A stretch of 64,000 bases of DNA, from NCBI GenBank assembly GCA_913042205.1, contig CAJWIY010000002.1:17685-81684 (forward strand), written 5' to 3'. This DNA is from an uncultured Gammaproteobacteria bacterium. GTDB lineage: Bacteria > Pseudomonadota > Gammaproteobacteria > Pseudomonadales > Litorivicinaceae. Positions 16,760 through 24,609 of the stretch are shown here, in pieces. The notes under the pieces were generated by a model. It made no database searches and was not told the origin of the DNA. It worked only from the letters and a program-made list of their open reading frames with translations. Numbering within the stretch: position 1 is the first letter of the stretch; each line of letters starts with the position of its first letter. Made by a program: the position numbers and the translations under genes.

Positions 16760-18085
16760 CTATTGGCGTTTTTTCTCTGGGATCAGGCCCTCGGGGGCGT
16801 AACGGAGGGCGACAAGTAGAATAATTCCAACGGTCATTAAGCGCATGTGAGCAGCACCCTCTAGCAAGTGCGCGCGTACCGCACTCTCTCGAGCCATGCC
16901 TGAAGTTAAAGTTTCTATCAGCCATAAACCGATAGGTTCTGCCTCGATCCAAAAAAACCAGATAAAGAAACCACCGATTACCGCACCCCAATTGTTTCCA
17001 GAGCCGCCAATTATGACCATCACCCAAATAAGAAAGGTGAATCGAAGCGGGTTGTACCCAACAGGAGTGAATTGACCATCGAGAGTAGTTAGCATCGCGC
17101 CTGCCAAACCTATTACCGCTGAGCCCAGAGTAAAAACGCGTAGATGTTGCCAAGTTACATCTTTACCCATCGCGGCGGCTGCCGTTTCATTGTCTCTGAT
17201 TGCCCGCATCATCCGCCCCCATGGTGACTTTAGGGCAGTTTCGGACAGCCAAAGTAGGACAGCGATGACTACAATAAACAGCAACGCGTAGCAGATTTTG
17301 ACGAATATAGCCGACGCGTCGTCCACGGGCATACCAAAATCAAGAGCCCACTCTTGGAACCACTGTGCCTGTTGAAGTTCGATTTCATATGGAACTGGCC
17401 GCGGTAGACCGTTCACATTCTTGACCCCGCGAGTGAGCCACTCTTCATTCTTGATGCAGAAAATAATGATCTCGCTGATTCCGAGGGTAGCGATTGCTAA
17501 ATAGTCAGAGCGAAGACCTAGCGCGATCTTTCCGATGACAAAGGCAACTCCTGCCGCAAACAGAGCGCCAACAGGCCAGGCGATTAAGATCGGTAGCCCA
17601 AGGCCGCCCAGGTATCCGGTAACCGACGGGTTGATGGCCTCGATCGCAGTAACACTTGGATCAAAGAAAACTCTTAAGAGCGCATATCCCAAGATGACGA
17701 TGCCAGCAATGGCCCAATAGCGTTGCCTCTTTGAATACTTGACTCGCGACCACGTATATAGACTGGCCGCGATCGTGCCTGTGGTGATTATCAGTCCGAG
17801 TACGATGCCCAATCCACCGGCCTGCCAGGCCTCTGAAACTGGTGGCATCGAGATCAATACCCCTGCAAGCCCGCCAAGCGCAGCAAAACCCATCACGCCG
17901 ACGTTAAACAGTCCTGCGTAGCCCCACTGAATATTGACGCCCAGTGACATGATGGCGCTGATTAAACAGAGATTTAGAATGGTCAAAGATACCGATAAAC
18001 CTTGTATAACTGCGACCGCTAACAGAAGCCCAGCCATCACGCTGAATAAGATTTGATTACGGTATTGATGATAGAATGCTGCCAT
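16760..18085 (-). CDS. livM: Liv-type ABC transporter permease, LivM family
   Basis: Inner-membrane permease of 441 aa with about ten hydrophobic segments, somewhat longer than a minimal LivM. Diagnostic stretches are LGVNIQWGYAGLFNVGVMGF, LGLRSDYLAIATLGISEII, WGRMMRAIRDNETAAAAMGK and WVMVIIGGSGNNWGAVIGG. It forms the translocation pore with LivH for branched-chain amino acids or amides. Its ATG overlaps the LivH stop by 1 bp. It converges on the CoA-transferase gene with a 30-bp gap. Confidence 0.93.
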   Translation of the reverse strand: MAAFYHQYRNQILFSVMAGLLLAVAVIQGLSVSLTILNLCLISAIMSLGVNIQWGYAGLFNVGVMGFAALGGLAGVLISMPPVSEAWQAGGLGIVLGLIITTGTIAASLYTWSRVKYSKRQRYWAIAGIVILGYALLRVFFDPSVTAIEAINPSVTGYLGGLGLPILIAWPVGALFAAGVAFVIGKIALGLRSDYLAIATLGISEIIIFCIKNEEWLTRGVKNVNGLPRPVPYEIELQQAQWFQEWALDFGMPVDDASAIFVKICYALLFIVVIAVLLWLSETALKSPWGRMMRAIRDNETAAAAMGKDVTWQHLRVFTLGSAVIGLAGAMLTTLDGQFTPVGYNPLRFTFLIWVMVIIGGSGNNWGAVIGGFFIWFFWIEAEPIGLWLIETLTSGMARESAVRAHLLEGAAHMRLMTVGIILLVALRYAPEGLIPEKKRQ

Positions 18086-19098
18086 TAGATCGTCTTCCCG
18101 CTAAACAGGCCGGTCGGTTTAATGACCAATACGATGACCAAGATGATGAACGATACCGCGATCTTATAGTCTGTCCCCAGAAACTGAATAAGTGAGTCAA
18201 GTTCTAGATTGTCTGGCCCCAGATACAATAAGACTTTTTTGTAGGCAAAGGTTAATATCAATTCGCTAAAGGCAATAACGTATCCACCAGCGATCGCGCC
18301 TACGGGATTACCAACCCCTCCGACAATTGCTGACGCGAATATCGGAAGCAATAGCTGCATGTAGACAAAGGGTTTGAATGATTTGTCCAAGCCGTAAAGC
18401 GTGCCCCCGACGGTTGCGAGGGCTGCTACTATTATCCAGGTGACCATGACCACGCGATCTGGATCGATGCCAGACAATAGCGCGAGATCTTCATTATCTG
18501 AGTACGCTCGCATGGATTTGCCGGTACGAGTGTGATTTAAGAACCAGAACATGGCGGTGACGATGATGAGAGCTATCGCAATCGTAACTGCCTGCGTCAT
18601 CTTCAGTGACAGACCTTCGTTGAGACCCGTCATTTCTTTGAATTCCTGAGCCTTGAGTATAAAGCGGGTCCCGTCAAAAAAGATTTGGTCACCAGGGCCG
18701 ATGATGAAGCGGATAAGACCACCCATAAAAAACATCACGCCGATCGAGACTATAAGGAAAATTACGGGATTAGCTCTACGCTCACGGTGATAGCGATAGA
18801 CAACCTTGTCTATGGCGAGGGTTAGTATGGCTGTTACTGTGATCCCGATCGGAATAGCTATCAGCGCTGTCGGTAGCGGTTTGATGCTTACCCCGATAGA
18901 TTGCAGTCCCCAAGTCACAAGGATAGTGATCATTGCACCGAACGCCATTGTTTCGCCTTGTGCAAAGTTCGAGAAGCGGAGTACGCCGTAAACCAAGGTG
19001 ACGCCGAGGGCTCCAAGCGCGAGCTGGGAGCCATAGGTCAATCCTGGGATGATCAGGAAATTTGCGAGCAATGTTAGGGCATTTAAGATGTCTGTCAC
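18085..19098 (-). CDS. livH: Liv-type ABC transporter permease, LivH family
   Basis: Inner-membrane permease of 337 aa with about eight to nine hydrophobic segments. Motifs are GALGVTLVYGVLRFSNFAQG near the N-terminus, KSMRAYSDNEDLALLSGIDP (the ATPase-coupling loop) and FASAIVGGVGNPVGAIAGGY. It is moderately longer than the ~300-aa LivH norm because of an extended periplasmic loop around residues 140-170. It abuts livF with no gap and livM with a 1-bp overlap, so the membrane and ATPase genes are translationally coupled. Confidence 0.93.
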   Translation of the reverse strand: MTDILNALTLLANFLIIPGLTYGSQLALGALGVTLVYGVLRFSNFAQGETMAFGAMITILVTWGLQSIGVSIKPLPTALIAIPIGITVTAILTLAIDKVVYRYHRERRANPVIFLIVSIGVMFFMGGLIRFIIGPGDQIFFDGTRFILKAQEFKEMTGLNEGLSLKMTQAVTIAIALIIVTAMFWFLNHTRTGKSMRAYSDNEDLALLSGIDPDRVVMVTWIIVAALATVGGTLYGLDKSFKPFVYMQLLLPIFASAIVGGVGNPVGAIAGGYVIAFSELILTFAYKKVLLYLGPDNLELDSLIQFLGTDYKIAVSFIILVIVLVIKPTGLFSGKTI

Positions 19099-19803
19099 TT
19101 AACCTCCCAAGAATGCTCTGCGTACTTCTGGGTTCGCAAGTAACGCTTCGCCAGAATCAGTAAACCTGTTGTGCCCCTGAACCAAAACATATCCTTTGTC
19201 GGCGATTTCGAGGGCCTGCTTGGCATTTTGCTCAACCATTAAAATAGCAACACGTAGTCGGGCAATTTCAATGATTCGATCGAACAATTCATCCATTACG
19301 ATTGGAGAAACGCCTGCGGTGGGCTCATCCAGAATCAGAACTTGTGGGTGTGTCATTAGGGCACGACCCACAGCTACTTGTTGGCGTTGCCCGCCCGATA
19401 GCTCGCCGGCTGGCTGTCTTCTTTTATCTTTCAGTATCGGGAAAAGGTCATAAACCTGAGCTATAGAATCAGCAATCGGCTCGGTTCGAATAAACGCTCC
19501 CATCTCGAGATTTTCTTCGACGGTCATAGACGTGAAGACGTTTTGATTTTGCGGAACAAAGCCCATGCCGCGTAGCACTCGTTCTTCGGGCTTCAAGTGA
19601 GTGATGTCCTGATCATTAAATAGAATGCGCCCCTGTCTCAGGGGCAACATTCCGAACACCGCTTTCATGGCGGTTGACTTTCCGGCACCGTTTGGGCCGA
19701 CGATGACTGCGATTTCACCTTTTTCCACACCAATAGAGCAGTCATGAAGGATGTCTGTTGCTCCATATCCGCCGGTCATATGTTCGCCCAGTAAGAAGCT
19801 CAT
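19099..19803 (-). CDS. livF: Liv-type ABC transporter ATPase, LivF family
   Basis: Cytoplasmic ATPase of 234 aa. Walker A is GPNGAGKSTAMK, the Q-loop region is GFVPQNQNVF, the signature is LSGGQRQQVAVGRAL, and Walker B is VLILDEPTAGVSP followed by the H-loop-equivalent region ILMVEQNAKQALEIAD, typical of LivF. It pairs with LivG to power uptake. One base separates it from livG upstream. Confidence 0.94.
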   Translation of the reverse strand: MSFLLGEHMTGGYGATDILHDCSIGVEKGEIAVIVGPNGAGKSTAMKAVFGMLPLRQGRILFNDQDITHLKPEERVLRGMGFVPQNQNVFTSMTVEENLEMGAFIRTEPIADSIAQVYDLFPILKDKRRQPAGELSGGQRQQVAVGRALMTHPQVLILDEPTAGVSPIVMDELFDRIIEIARLRVAILMVEQNAKQALEIADKGYVLVQGHNRFTDSGEALLANPEVRRAFLGG

Positions 19804-19804
19804 G

Positions 19805-20575
19805 CTATTTCTTGTGTCTCTGCCCAGTGCCGAGATAAGCCTCGATCACTTGCTCGTTATTCTTGACATCATCAATGTTACCCTCTGCAAGGACAGAACC
19901 CTCCGCCATGCAGATAACGGGATCACATAAACGTGCGACGAACTCCATATCGTGTTCTATCAGACAGAACGTGTAGTTACGTTCTTGGTTCAGCTTGATA
20001 ATGGCATCACCGATTTTGTGAAGGAGCGTTCGGTTAACCCCGGCTCCCACCTCGTCAAGAAAAACAATCTTTGCGTCGACCATCATGGTACGCCCAAGCT
20101 CTAGAAGTTTTTTTTGTCCACCGGAGAGATTGCCTGCAAACTCGTCAGCGACCTGTTCGATTTCAAGGAAGTGGATGACTTCCTCGGCCTTGGCGCGGAC
20201 CTCTTCCTCATGCGCTATAACAAGGCTGGGGTTAAACCAGGTACGTAGCAGACTCTCCCCAGCCTGATTGGGAGGAACCATCATCAGATTGTCGCGAACG
20301 GTCAGGGTGGCGAACTCATGGGCGAGTTGGAAGGTCCGTAACACACCCTTGTGAAATAGTTCATGAGGCTTCAGGCCGGTAATGTCTTGACCATCCAATG
20401 TAACCTTACCGGACGTCGGTTGGTAAAGGCCTGCGATTACGTTGAATAAAGTCGTTTTTCCGGCGCCATTGGGACCGATTAGTCCCGTGATCGTGTTCGG
20501 CTGTATTGATAGACTAGCTCCGTTGACGGCACGAACACCGCCAAAGTGCTTGTGTAGATTTTCGACGACGATCAT
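19805..20575 (-). CDS. livG: Liv-type ABC transporter ATPase, LivG family
   Basis: Cytoplasmic ATPase of about 256 aa. Walker A is GPNGAGKTTLFNVIAG, signature LSGGQKKLLELGRTMM, Walker B KIVFLDEVGAGV, then FCLIEHDMEFVARLCD. The Walker B is followed by GAGVN where LivG usually has PTAG; this is a known variant. The start ATG at 20575 (MIVVENLHKHFGG) is preferred over the TTG at 20581. A strong hairpin lies between it and the binding-protein gene. Confidence 0.93.
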   Translation of the reverse strand: MIVVENLHKHFGGVRAVNGASLSIQPNTITGLIGPNGAGKTTLFNVIAGLYQPTSGKVTLDGQDITGLKPHELFHKGVLRTFQLAHEFATLTVRDNLMMVPPNQAGESLLRTWFNPSLVIAHEEEVRAKAEEVIHFLEIEQVADEFAGNLSGGQKKLLELGRTMMVDAKIVFLDEVGAGVNRTLLHKIGDAIIKLNQERNYTFCLIEHDMEFVARLCDPVICMAEGSVLAEGNIDDVKNNEQVIEAYLGTGQRHKK

Positions 20576-20590
20576 GGGCAAGGATTACAA

Positions 20591-20625
20591 AAAAGCGGCT
20601 CAGAGCTCACCTCTGCGCCGCTTTT
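20591..20625 (-). terminator. Intrinsic terminator/attenuator after the Liv binding-protein gene
   Basis: Outer arms AAAAGCGGC (20591-20599) and GCCGCTTTT (20617-20625) are perfectly complementary, and inner arms CAGAG/CTCTG extend the stem. Read on the minus strand the hairpin is followed by a run of T. It sits between the binding-protein gene and livG, so it should reduce expression of the downstream four genes relative to the receptor. Confidence 0.85.
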
Positions 20626-20636
20626 ATAGCAATGGA

Positions 20637-21857
20637 TCAGCGATAGCGTACCGTCGTATTCTTGCCGTCTTTTACGAGGATCTCACGATAACTACCTGCA
20701 GATTCGCCTGCGCCGATTAATTCAACAGCCGTGGCTCCTACGTAGTCGATATCACCACCATCTTTCAGGATCTGAAGACCTTTTGCGAGTTCTCCCGGGA
20801 GGATCTTTGTGCCAGGGGCGTTTGCCACTTCAAAAACCTTTGCCTTTGCTGCGTTACTGTCGGCTGAATTAGCGGCCTGCATAGCTAGCAATGTGAGCGC
20901 TGCTGCATCGTAGGCCTCTGGAGAGTAGGGGCCTGCTGTGAAACCATCTTTCGTGGCCAGCTCAGCATAGATCTCAGCGCCTTTGGAATCGGTTCCTGGC
21001 ACGGTACCGATAGAACCGTCAAGATCAGGGCCGATGGCTTTGACGAGGCTCTCACCAATCATTGCATCTGGTAGGAAGAAATTGCTGAACGCGCCAGCGT
21101 CTAACGAAGACTGGATTATTCCTTTGCCGCCTTGATCGAGATATCCTACGACCATTAGGATCTCACCTCCCGCTTGAGATAAAGCGGCAACTTCTGCGCT
21201 GTAGTCTCCTTTGCCGTCCTCATGGGCCGCGTTGATTGTGACTTTGCCGCCGGCTGCTTCGTAGTTCGATTGGATAGCATCTGCGAGGCCTTTCCCATAA
21301 TCGTTGTTGGTATATGTCATCGCTATCGATTTGATGCCCTTCTCTTGGAGTAGCTCCGCGATCACTTGACCTTGACGCGCGTCTGAGGGAGACGTACGGA
21401 AGAACAGGTCATTGTCTTCTAGAGTTGATAGCGCAGGTGACGTTGCCGACGGTGAGAACATCATCACGCCTTTTGGCATTGCCACGTTTTGCAGAATTGA
21501 AATGGTCGCACCAGAACACAAAGCACCGATGATTGCATCGACTTTGTCCGCAGAGATTACGCGTTCTGCGGCGGCTGCGGCTGCTGATGCATCAACACAT
21601 GTTGAATCAGCTCTCACGTTGCTAACCGAAGATCCGCCCAATAGCAGTTGCGAGGCAGACACTTCTTTCATAGCAAGTTCGGCGCCACGTGCCATTGACT
21701 CGGCGAGCGACTCTGCTGGTCCCGTGAAACCTAGAACAACTGCAAGTTTGACTTCGTTGGTTGTTTTATCTGCTGTCTCTTCTTGTGGTGCCTGCAATAC
21801 AAAGTATGCGATCGCTATTAGGACGACTACGATGCCTCCTATTATTTTCTTATTCAT
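20637..21857 (-). CDS. Liv-type ABC transporter substrate-binding protein
   Basis: Periplasmic-binding-protein type I receptor of 406 aa, first gene of the Liv-type operon. VKLAVVLGFTGPAESLAES begins the mature fold; SADKVDAIIGALCSGATISI and IKSIAMTYTNNDYGKGLAD are typical of LivK-like receptors for amino acids or amides. The N-terminus (MNKKIIGGIVVVLIAIAYFV) is a strong hydrophobic segment without an obvious Ala-x-Ala site or lipobox Cys, so the protein may stay anchored in the membrane. Acidic and Gln-rich residues follow. Ligand not assignable from sequence. Confidence 0.92.
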   Translation of the reverse strand: MNKKIIGGIVVVLIAIAYFVLQAPQEETADKTTNEVKLAVVLGFTGPAESLAESMARGAELAMKEVSASQLLLGGSSVSNVRADSTCVDASAAAAAAERVISADKVDAIIGALCSGATISILQNVAMPKGVMMFSPSATSPALSTLEDNDLFFRTSPSDARQGQVIAELLQEKGIKSIAMTYTNNDYGKGLADAIQSNYEAAGGKVTINAAHEDGKGDYSAEVAALSQAGGEILMVVGYLDQGGKGIIQSSLDAGAFSNFFLPDAMIGESLVKAIGPDLDGSIGTVPGTDSKGAEIYAELATKDGFTAGPYSPEAYDAAALTLLAMQAANSADSNAAKAKVFEVANAPGTKILPGELAKGLQILKDGGDIDYVGATAVELIGAGESAGSYREILVKDGKNTTVRYR

Positions 21858-21909
21858 ACCTGTCTCCTAATTCGTAACGTGCAGATAGTACTCTTTTCTA
21901 AACATAAAA

Positions 21910-21935
21910 AAAGCCTACGATTCAAAGTAGGCTTT
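21910..21935 (-). terminator. Intrinsic terminator after the DUF3501 gene
   Basis: Arms AAAGCCTAC and GTAGGCTTT pair perfectly over 9 bp around an 8-nt loop. On the minus strand the hairpin is followed by TTTTT, a standard rho-independent terminator. It ends the rubrerythrin/Fe-S/DUF3501 operon 20 bp after its last stop codon and isolates it from the Liv operon. Confidence 0.9.
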
Positions 21936-21954
21936 CAGATCGGCGGGCTGGTGG

Positions 21955-22539
21955 CTAGAAGAAGTCTTTTATAAGAGAGCCTTGGGTTTCAGGATCGATC
22001 TCGTCGACGCGGTAATTATAGTTCGGGTGGTCTGACCCCATCGCGATAGCCGCGCCATTCTTTATAGCCGTGACCATTTCGGCTGTGAATTCGAACCTTG
22101 AGAAATGAACGGAGCTGGTTTTTTCCGTATTTGCGCGTTCAAGATCCTCATCAGCGATCGCATAGACCCGGTCAGATCCCTGTATCTGAACATATGTCCG
22201 GTTTTCGATGTCGACCAACTCCGAGAGCCTAACCTTCCGCTCGTCTTCATCTGGGAACTCGATCATCTGCGTGCATTTTAGGTTATTGCCGTCAGGGATA
22301 AGTGGATTGTAGGCGTCGAGCTCGTCTACGATACCGGCCTCGTCAAAGGTTTTTTCAATGCGCAGCATTTCTTGAATCTGGTATCGAATTGTCGCTTCAT
22401 TTTCAAACTGTAGCGTCATATTAGGTCCGATATAGACACTACGGATCCGCTTTAGTCGCATCGCTTCGACACGTATTTGTGGACGTTGTTTAGCGTATTC
22501 TTCTAGAGACAGCAGGGTGTTGCGTGCAATCTTAGTCAT
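21955..22539 (-). CDS. DUF3501 family protein
   Basis: Soluble 194-aa protein of a family (DUF3501) with no established function. The opening ITRNTLLSLEEYAKQRP-like stretch (here IARNTLLSLEEYAKQRPQIR), RIRSVYIGPNMTLQFEN, IRYQIQEMLRIEK and AYNPLIPDGNNLKCTQMIEF are recognisable. There are no obvious catalytic motifs or membrane segments. It starts 2 nt after the Fe-S protein gene and belongs to a gene trio (rubrerythrin, CCG Fe-S protein, DUF3501) that I recall as conserved across many proteobacteria. The association suggests peroxide or redox defence. Confidence 0.88.
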   Translation of the reverse strand: MTKIARNTLLSLEEYAKQRPQIRVEAMRLKRIRSVYIGPNMTLQFENEATIRYQIQEMLRIEKTFDEAGIVDELDAYNPLIPDGNNLKCTQMIEFPDEDERKVRLSELVDIENRTYVQIQGSDRVYAIADEDLERANTEKTSSVHFSRFEFTAEMVTAIKNGAAIAMGSDHPNYNYRVDEIDPETQGSLIKDFF

Positions 22540-22541
22540 GT

Positions 22542-23897
22542 TTATTCCTCGTTCAATCCATATGCTCTAGCTACCAGTGATAAAGGATGCGCTAGAGATG
22601 GTTCGTTACCGTGGTTTTCACGAATACCTTGGGCGATGTGGTGGCCGCCAAGTGGGCAGTCGCTTGAAATATAGTCCGGGCTTTGCTCATTCATCGTCCT
22701 GAACACGGGGCGGCCGATCTTCATGGAGGTCTCGTGGAACTCCTTTTTCACGCCATAAGTCCCAGCGTGTCCAGAGCATCGTTCGGTGGTTTTGACATGT
22801 GTGTTGGGGATCGATTTTAGGAACTCTTCTGTTTTCTTACCGATGTTTTGAACGCGTCCATGGCAAGGTGCCTGATACGAGACTGAGCCGAGGCCTGTCT
22901 TGAAGTCGGTGTTCATAAGCCCATCCTTCACGCGCGCCATGAAGTAGTCGAACGGGTCCCAGAACGCTGCCTTGACGGCTTGCACGTCTTGGTCCTCTGG
23001 GAACATCAAGGGAAGCTCTTGTTTGAACATCAATGTGCATGAGGGGACGCCTGCGAGAATTGCGTACCCTTCGCGAGCAAGTTTTGCTAAGACTGGAATG
23101 TTGATGCGCTTCAGTCGTTCTACTGCCTCTAGGTCACCTTGTTCGAGTTTTGGCATCCCGCAGCAGACTTCTTTTTCGGCGATGACCCACGAGATTTCAT
23201 TGTGTTCCAAGACCTTTACTAGGTCTGTGCCAATACCCGGCTCGTTATAATTGATGTAACAAGTTGCAAAGATGGCGACTTTGCCTGGAGTCCGTTCTCC
23301 ATCCCTAACCGTAAGGGCTTTTTCCTTCTTGATGATTTGGCGCAGTTTTTTCGGGGCGAACTCGGGGAGCCACGCTTTCTCGTGGACGCCCAGCGTTTTC
23401 TGTACCGCTTTACGAACAGGCTTCCATTGACTTACAGCATTAACTGTTTCGGTGACGACGGGAATCCCCGCAAGTTTACCAAGTCCGTCAGTGTCTGACA
23501 GGATCTTGTCTCGGGCTGAAATTCCCACTTTCCGATGTTTGATAGCCTTTGCCTGCAACATTAGGTGGGGGAAATCGACGTTGAATGGGTGCGGCGGGAC
23601 GTACGGGCACTTCGCCATGTAGCACATATCACAAAGGTAGCACTCGTCCACGACCTTGAGGTAATCCTCTTTCGCAACCCCGTCTACTTCCATTGTTTCG
23701 CTGTCGTCGATCAAATCGAACAACGTCGGGAATGAGTTACATAGACTCAAGCAGCGACGACAACCATGGCAGATGTCAAATACCCGTTCAAGCTCACGGT
23801 TTAGCTTCTCTTCGTCGTAATACTCAGGATTTTTCCAATCGATCGGATGCCGCGTCGGGGCCTCCAAGTTCCCTTCGCGCTTTGTCTCAGTCGCCAT
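22542..23897 (-). CDS. Heterodisulfide-reductase-like Fe-S protein (two 4Fe-4S plus CCG domains)
   Basis: 451-aa cytoplasmic redox protein. Near the N-terminus are two cysteine clusters for 4Fe-4S centres: CHGCRRCLSLC (about 43-53) and CYLCDMCYMAKCPYVPP. The C-terminal half has two CCG-type repeats: ATCYINYNEPG...VCCGMPKLEQGD, and APCHGRVQNIG...RCSGHAGTYG, where the second reads CSG instead of CCG. The family resembles GlpC and HdrD/HdrB electron-transfer proteins. It lies between rubrerythrin and DUF3501 and may feed electrons to rubrerythrin or to the quinone pool; that role is inferred. Confidence 0.88.
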   Translation of the reverse strand: MATETKREGNLEAPTRHPIDWKNPEYYDEEKLNRELERVFDICHGCRRCLSLCNSFPTLFDLIDDSETMEVDGVAKEDYLKVVDECYLCDMCYMAKCPYVPPHPFNVDFPHLMLQAKAIKHRKVGISARDKILSDTDGLGKLAGIPVVTETVNAVSQWKPVRKAVQKTLGVHEKAWLPEFAPKKLRQIIKKEKALTVRDGERTPGKVAIFATCYINYNEPGIGTDLVKVLEHNEISWVIAEKEVCCGMPKLEQGDLEAVERLKRINIPVLAKLAREGYAILAGVPSCTLMFKQELPLMFPEDQDVQAVKAAFWDPFDYFMARVKDGLMNTDFKTGLGSVSYQAPCHGRVQNIGKKTEEFLKSIPNTHVKTTERCSGHAGTYGVKKEFHETSMKIGRPVFRTMNEQSPDYISSDCPLGGHHIAQGIRENHGNEPSLAHPLSLVARAYGLNEE

Positions 23898-23917
23898 TAT
23901 TTTCTCCGTTGGGGGAT

Positions 23918-23943
23918 GAAAACCAGGAAAAAACCTGGTTTTC
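23918..23943 (-). terminator. Hairpin between rubrerythrin and Fe-S protein genes
   Basis: Arms GAAAACCAGG and CCTGGTTTTC form a perfect 10-bp stem around an A6 loop (T6 on the minus strand). The 3' arm ends in TTTTC, so it could act as a weak terminator after rubrerythrin or an mRNA stabiliser. The fit to a partial terminator explains how rubrerythrin could be made in excess. Confidence 0.65.
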
Positions 23944-23950
23944 GCGCGTT

Positions 23951-24382
23951 TTAGGCTTCTTCTTTGTAAGCATCCAGGGTTTTCTGGAATTTATTGGCGT
24001 GACTGCGCTCAGCTTTCGCTAGTGTTTCGAACCAGTCGGCTATTTCATCAAAGCCTTCTTCGCGAGCTGCTTTTGCCATACCCGGGTACATGTCTGTGTA
24101 CTCGTGCGTTTCGCCTGCAATTGCGGACTCCAGTGCTTCAGCGACATTGCCAGCTGCAAGACCGGTTTCAGGATCACCCGAGCCGCCCGCGATAAGATAT
24201 TCCATGTGGCCGTGTGCGTGACCAGTCTCACCTTCGGCCGTGTTGCGGAACACATTCGCGACCTCAGGAGCGCCTTCGATGTCCGCCATATTCGCGAAGT
24301 ATAGGTATCTACGGTTAGCTTTGGATTCTCCAGCGAAAGCCGCCTTCAGGCTTTCTTCGGTTTTTGTGCCTTTTAATTGCAT
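23951..24382 (-). CDS. Rubrerythrin, short form without rubredoxin domain
   Basis: 143-aa ferritin-like diiron protein that reduces hydrogen peroxide. The four-helix bundle carries the expected iron ligands: [34 protein letters not shown], then [17 protein letters not shown] and [14 protein letters not shown]. The C-terminal rubredoxin domain of classical rubrerythrin (with its two CxxC) is absent, so an external electron donor is needed; the Fe-S protein in the next gene is the obvious candidate. AAAGGAGA lies just upstream of the ATG. Confidence 0.93.
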   Translation of the reverse strand: MQLKGTKTEESLKAAFAGESKANRRYLYFANMADIEGAPEVANVFRNTAEGETGHAHGHMEYLIAGGSGDPETGLAAGNVAEALESAIAGETHEYTDMYPGMAKAAREEGFDEIADWFETLAKAERSHANKFQKTLDAYKEEA

Positions 24383-24609
24383 GTATTTTCTCCTTTAAAG
24401 AGTCATGCGTTTTCGAATTAATGCGGCACCGGTTATTCGGTGACGAAAGTGAGTATGGGGACGGGTGTAATTTAATTCCAAGTGTATTTTTAAATAATTT
24501 CGATAAATTTTATCTATCTAACGATAATCTCAGTTCATGACGGGATTGAGTCTTGACGCTGGATACACAACCTCACACGCAAAGGAATTAAAATAGGTAC
24601 ACTTGCCCC

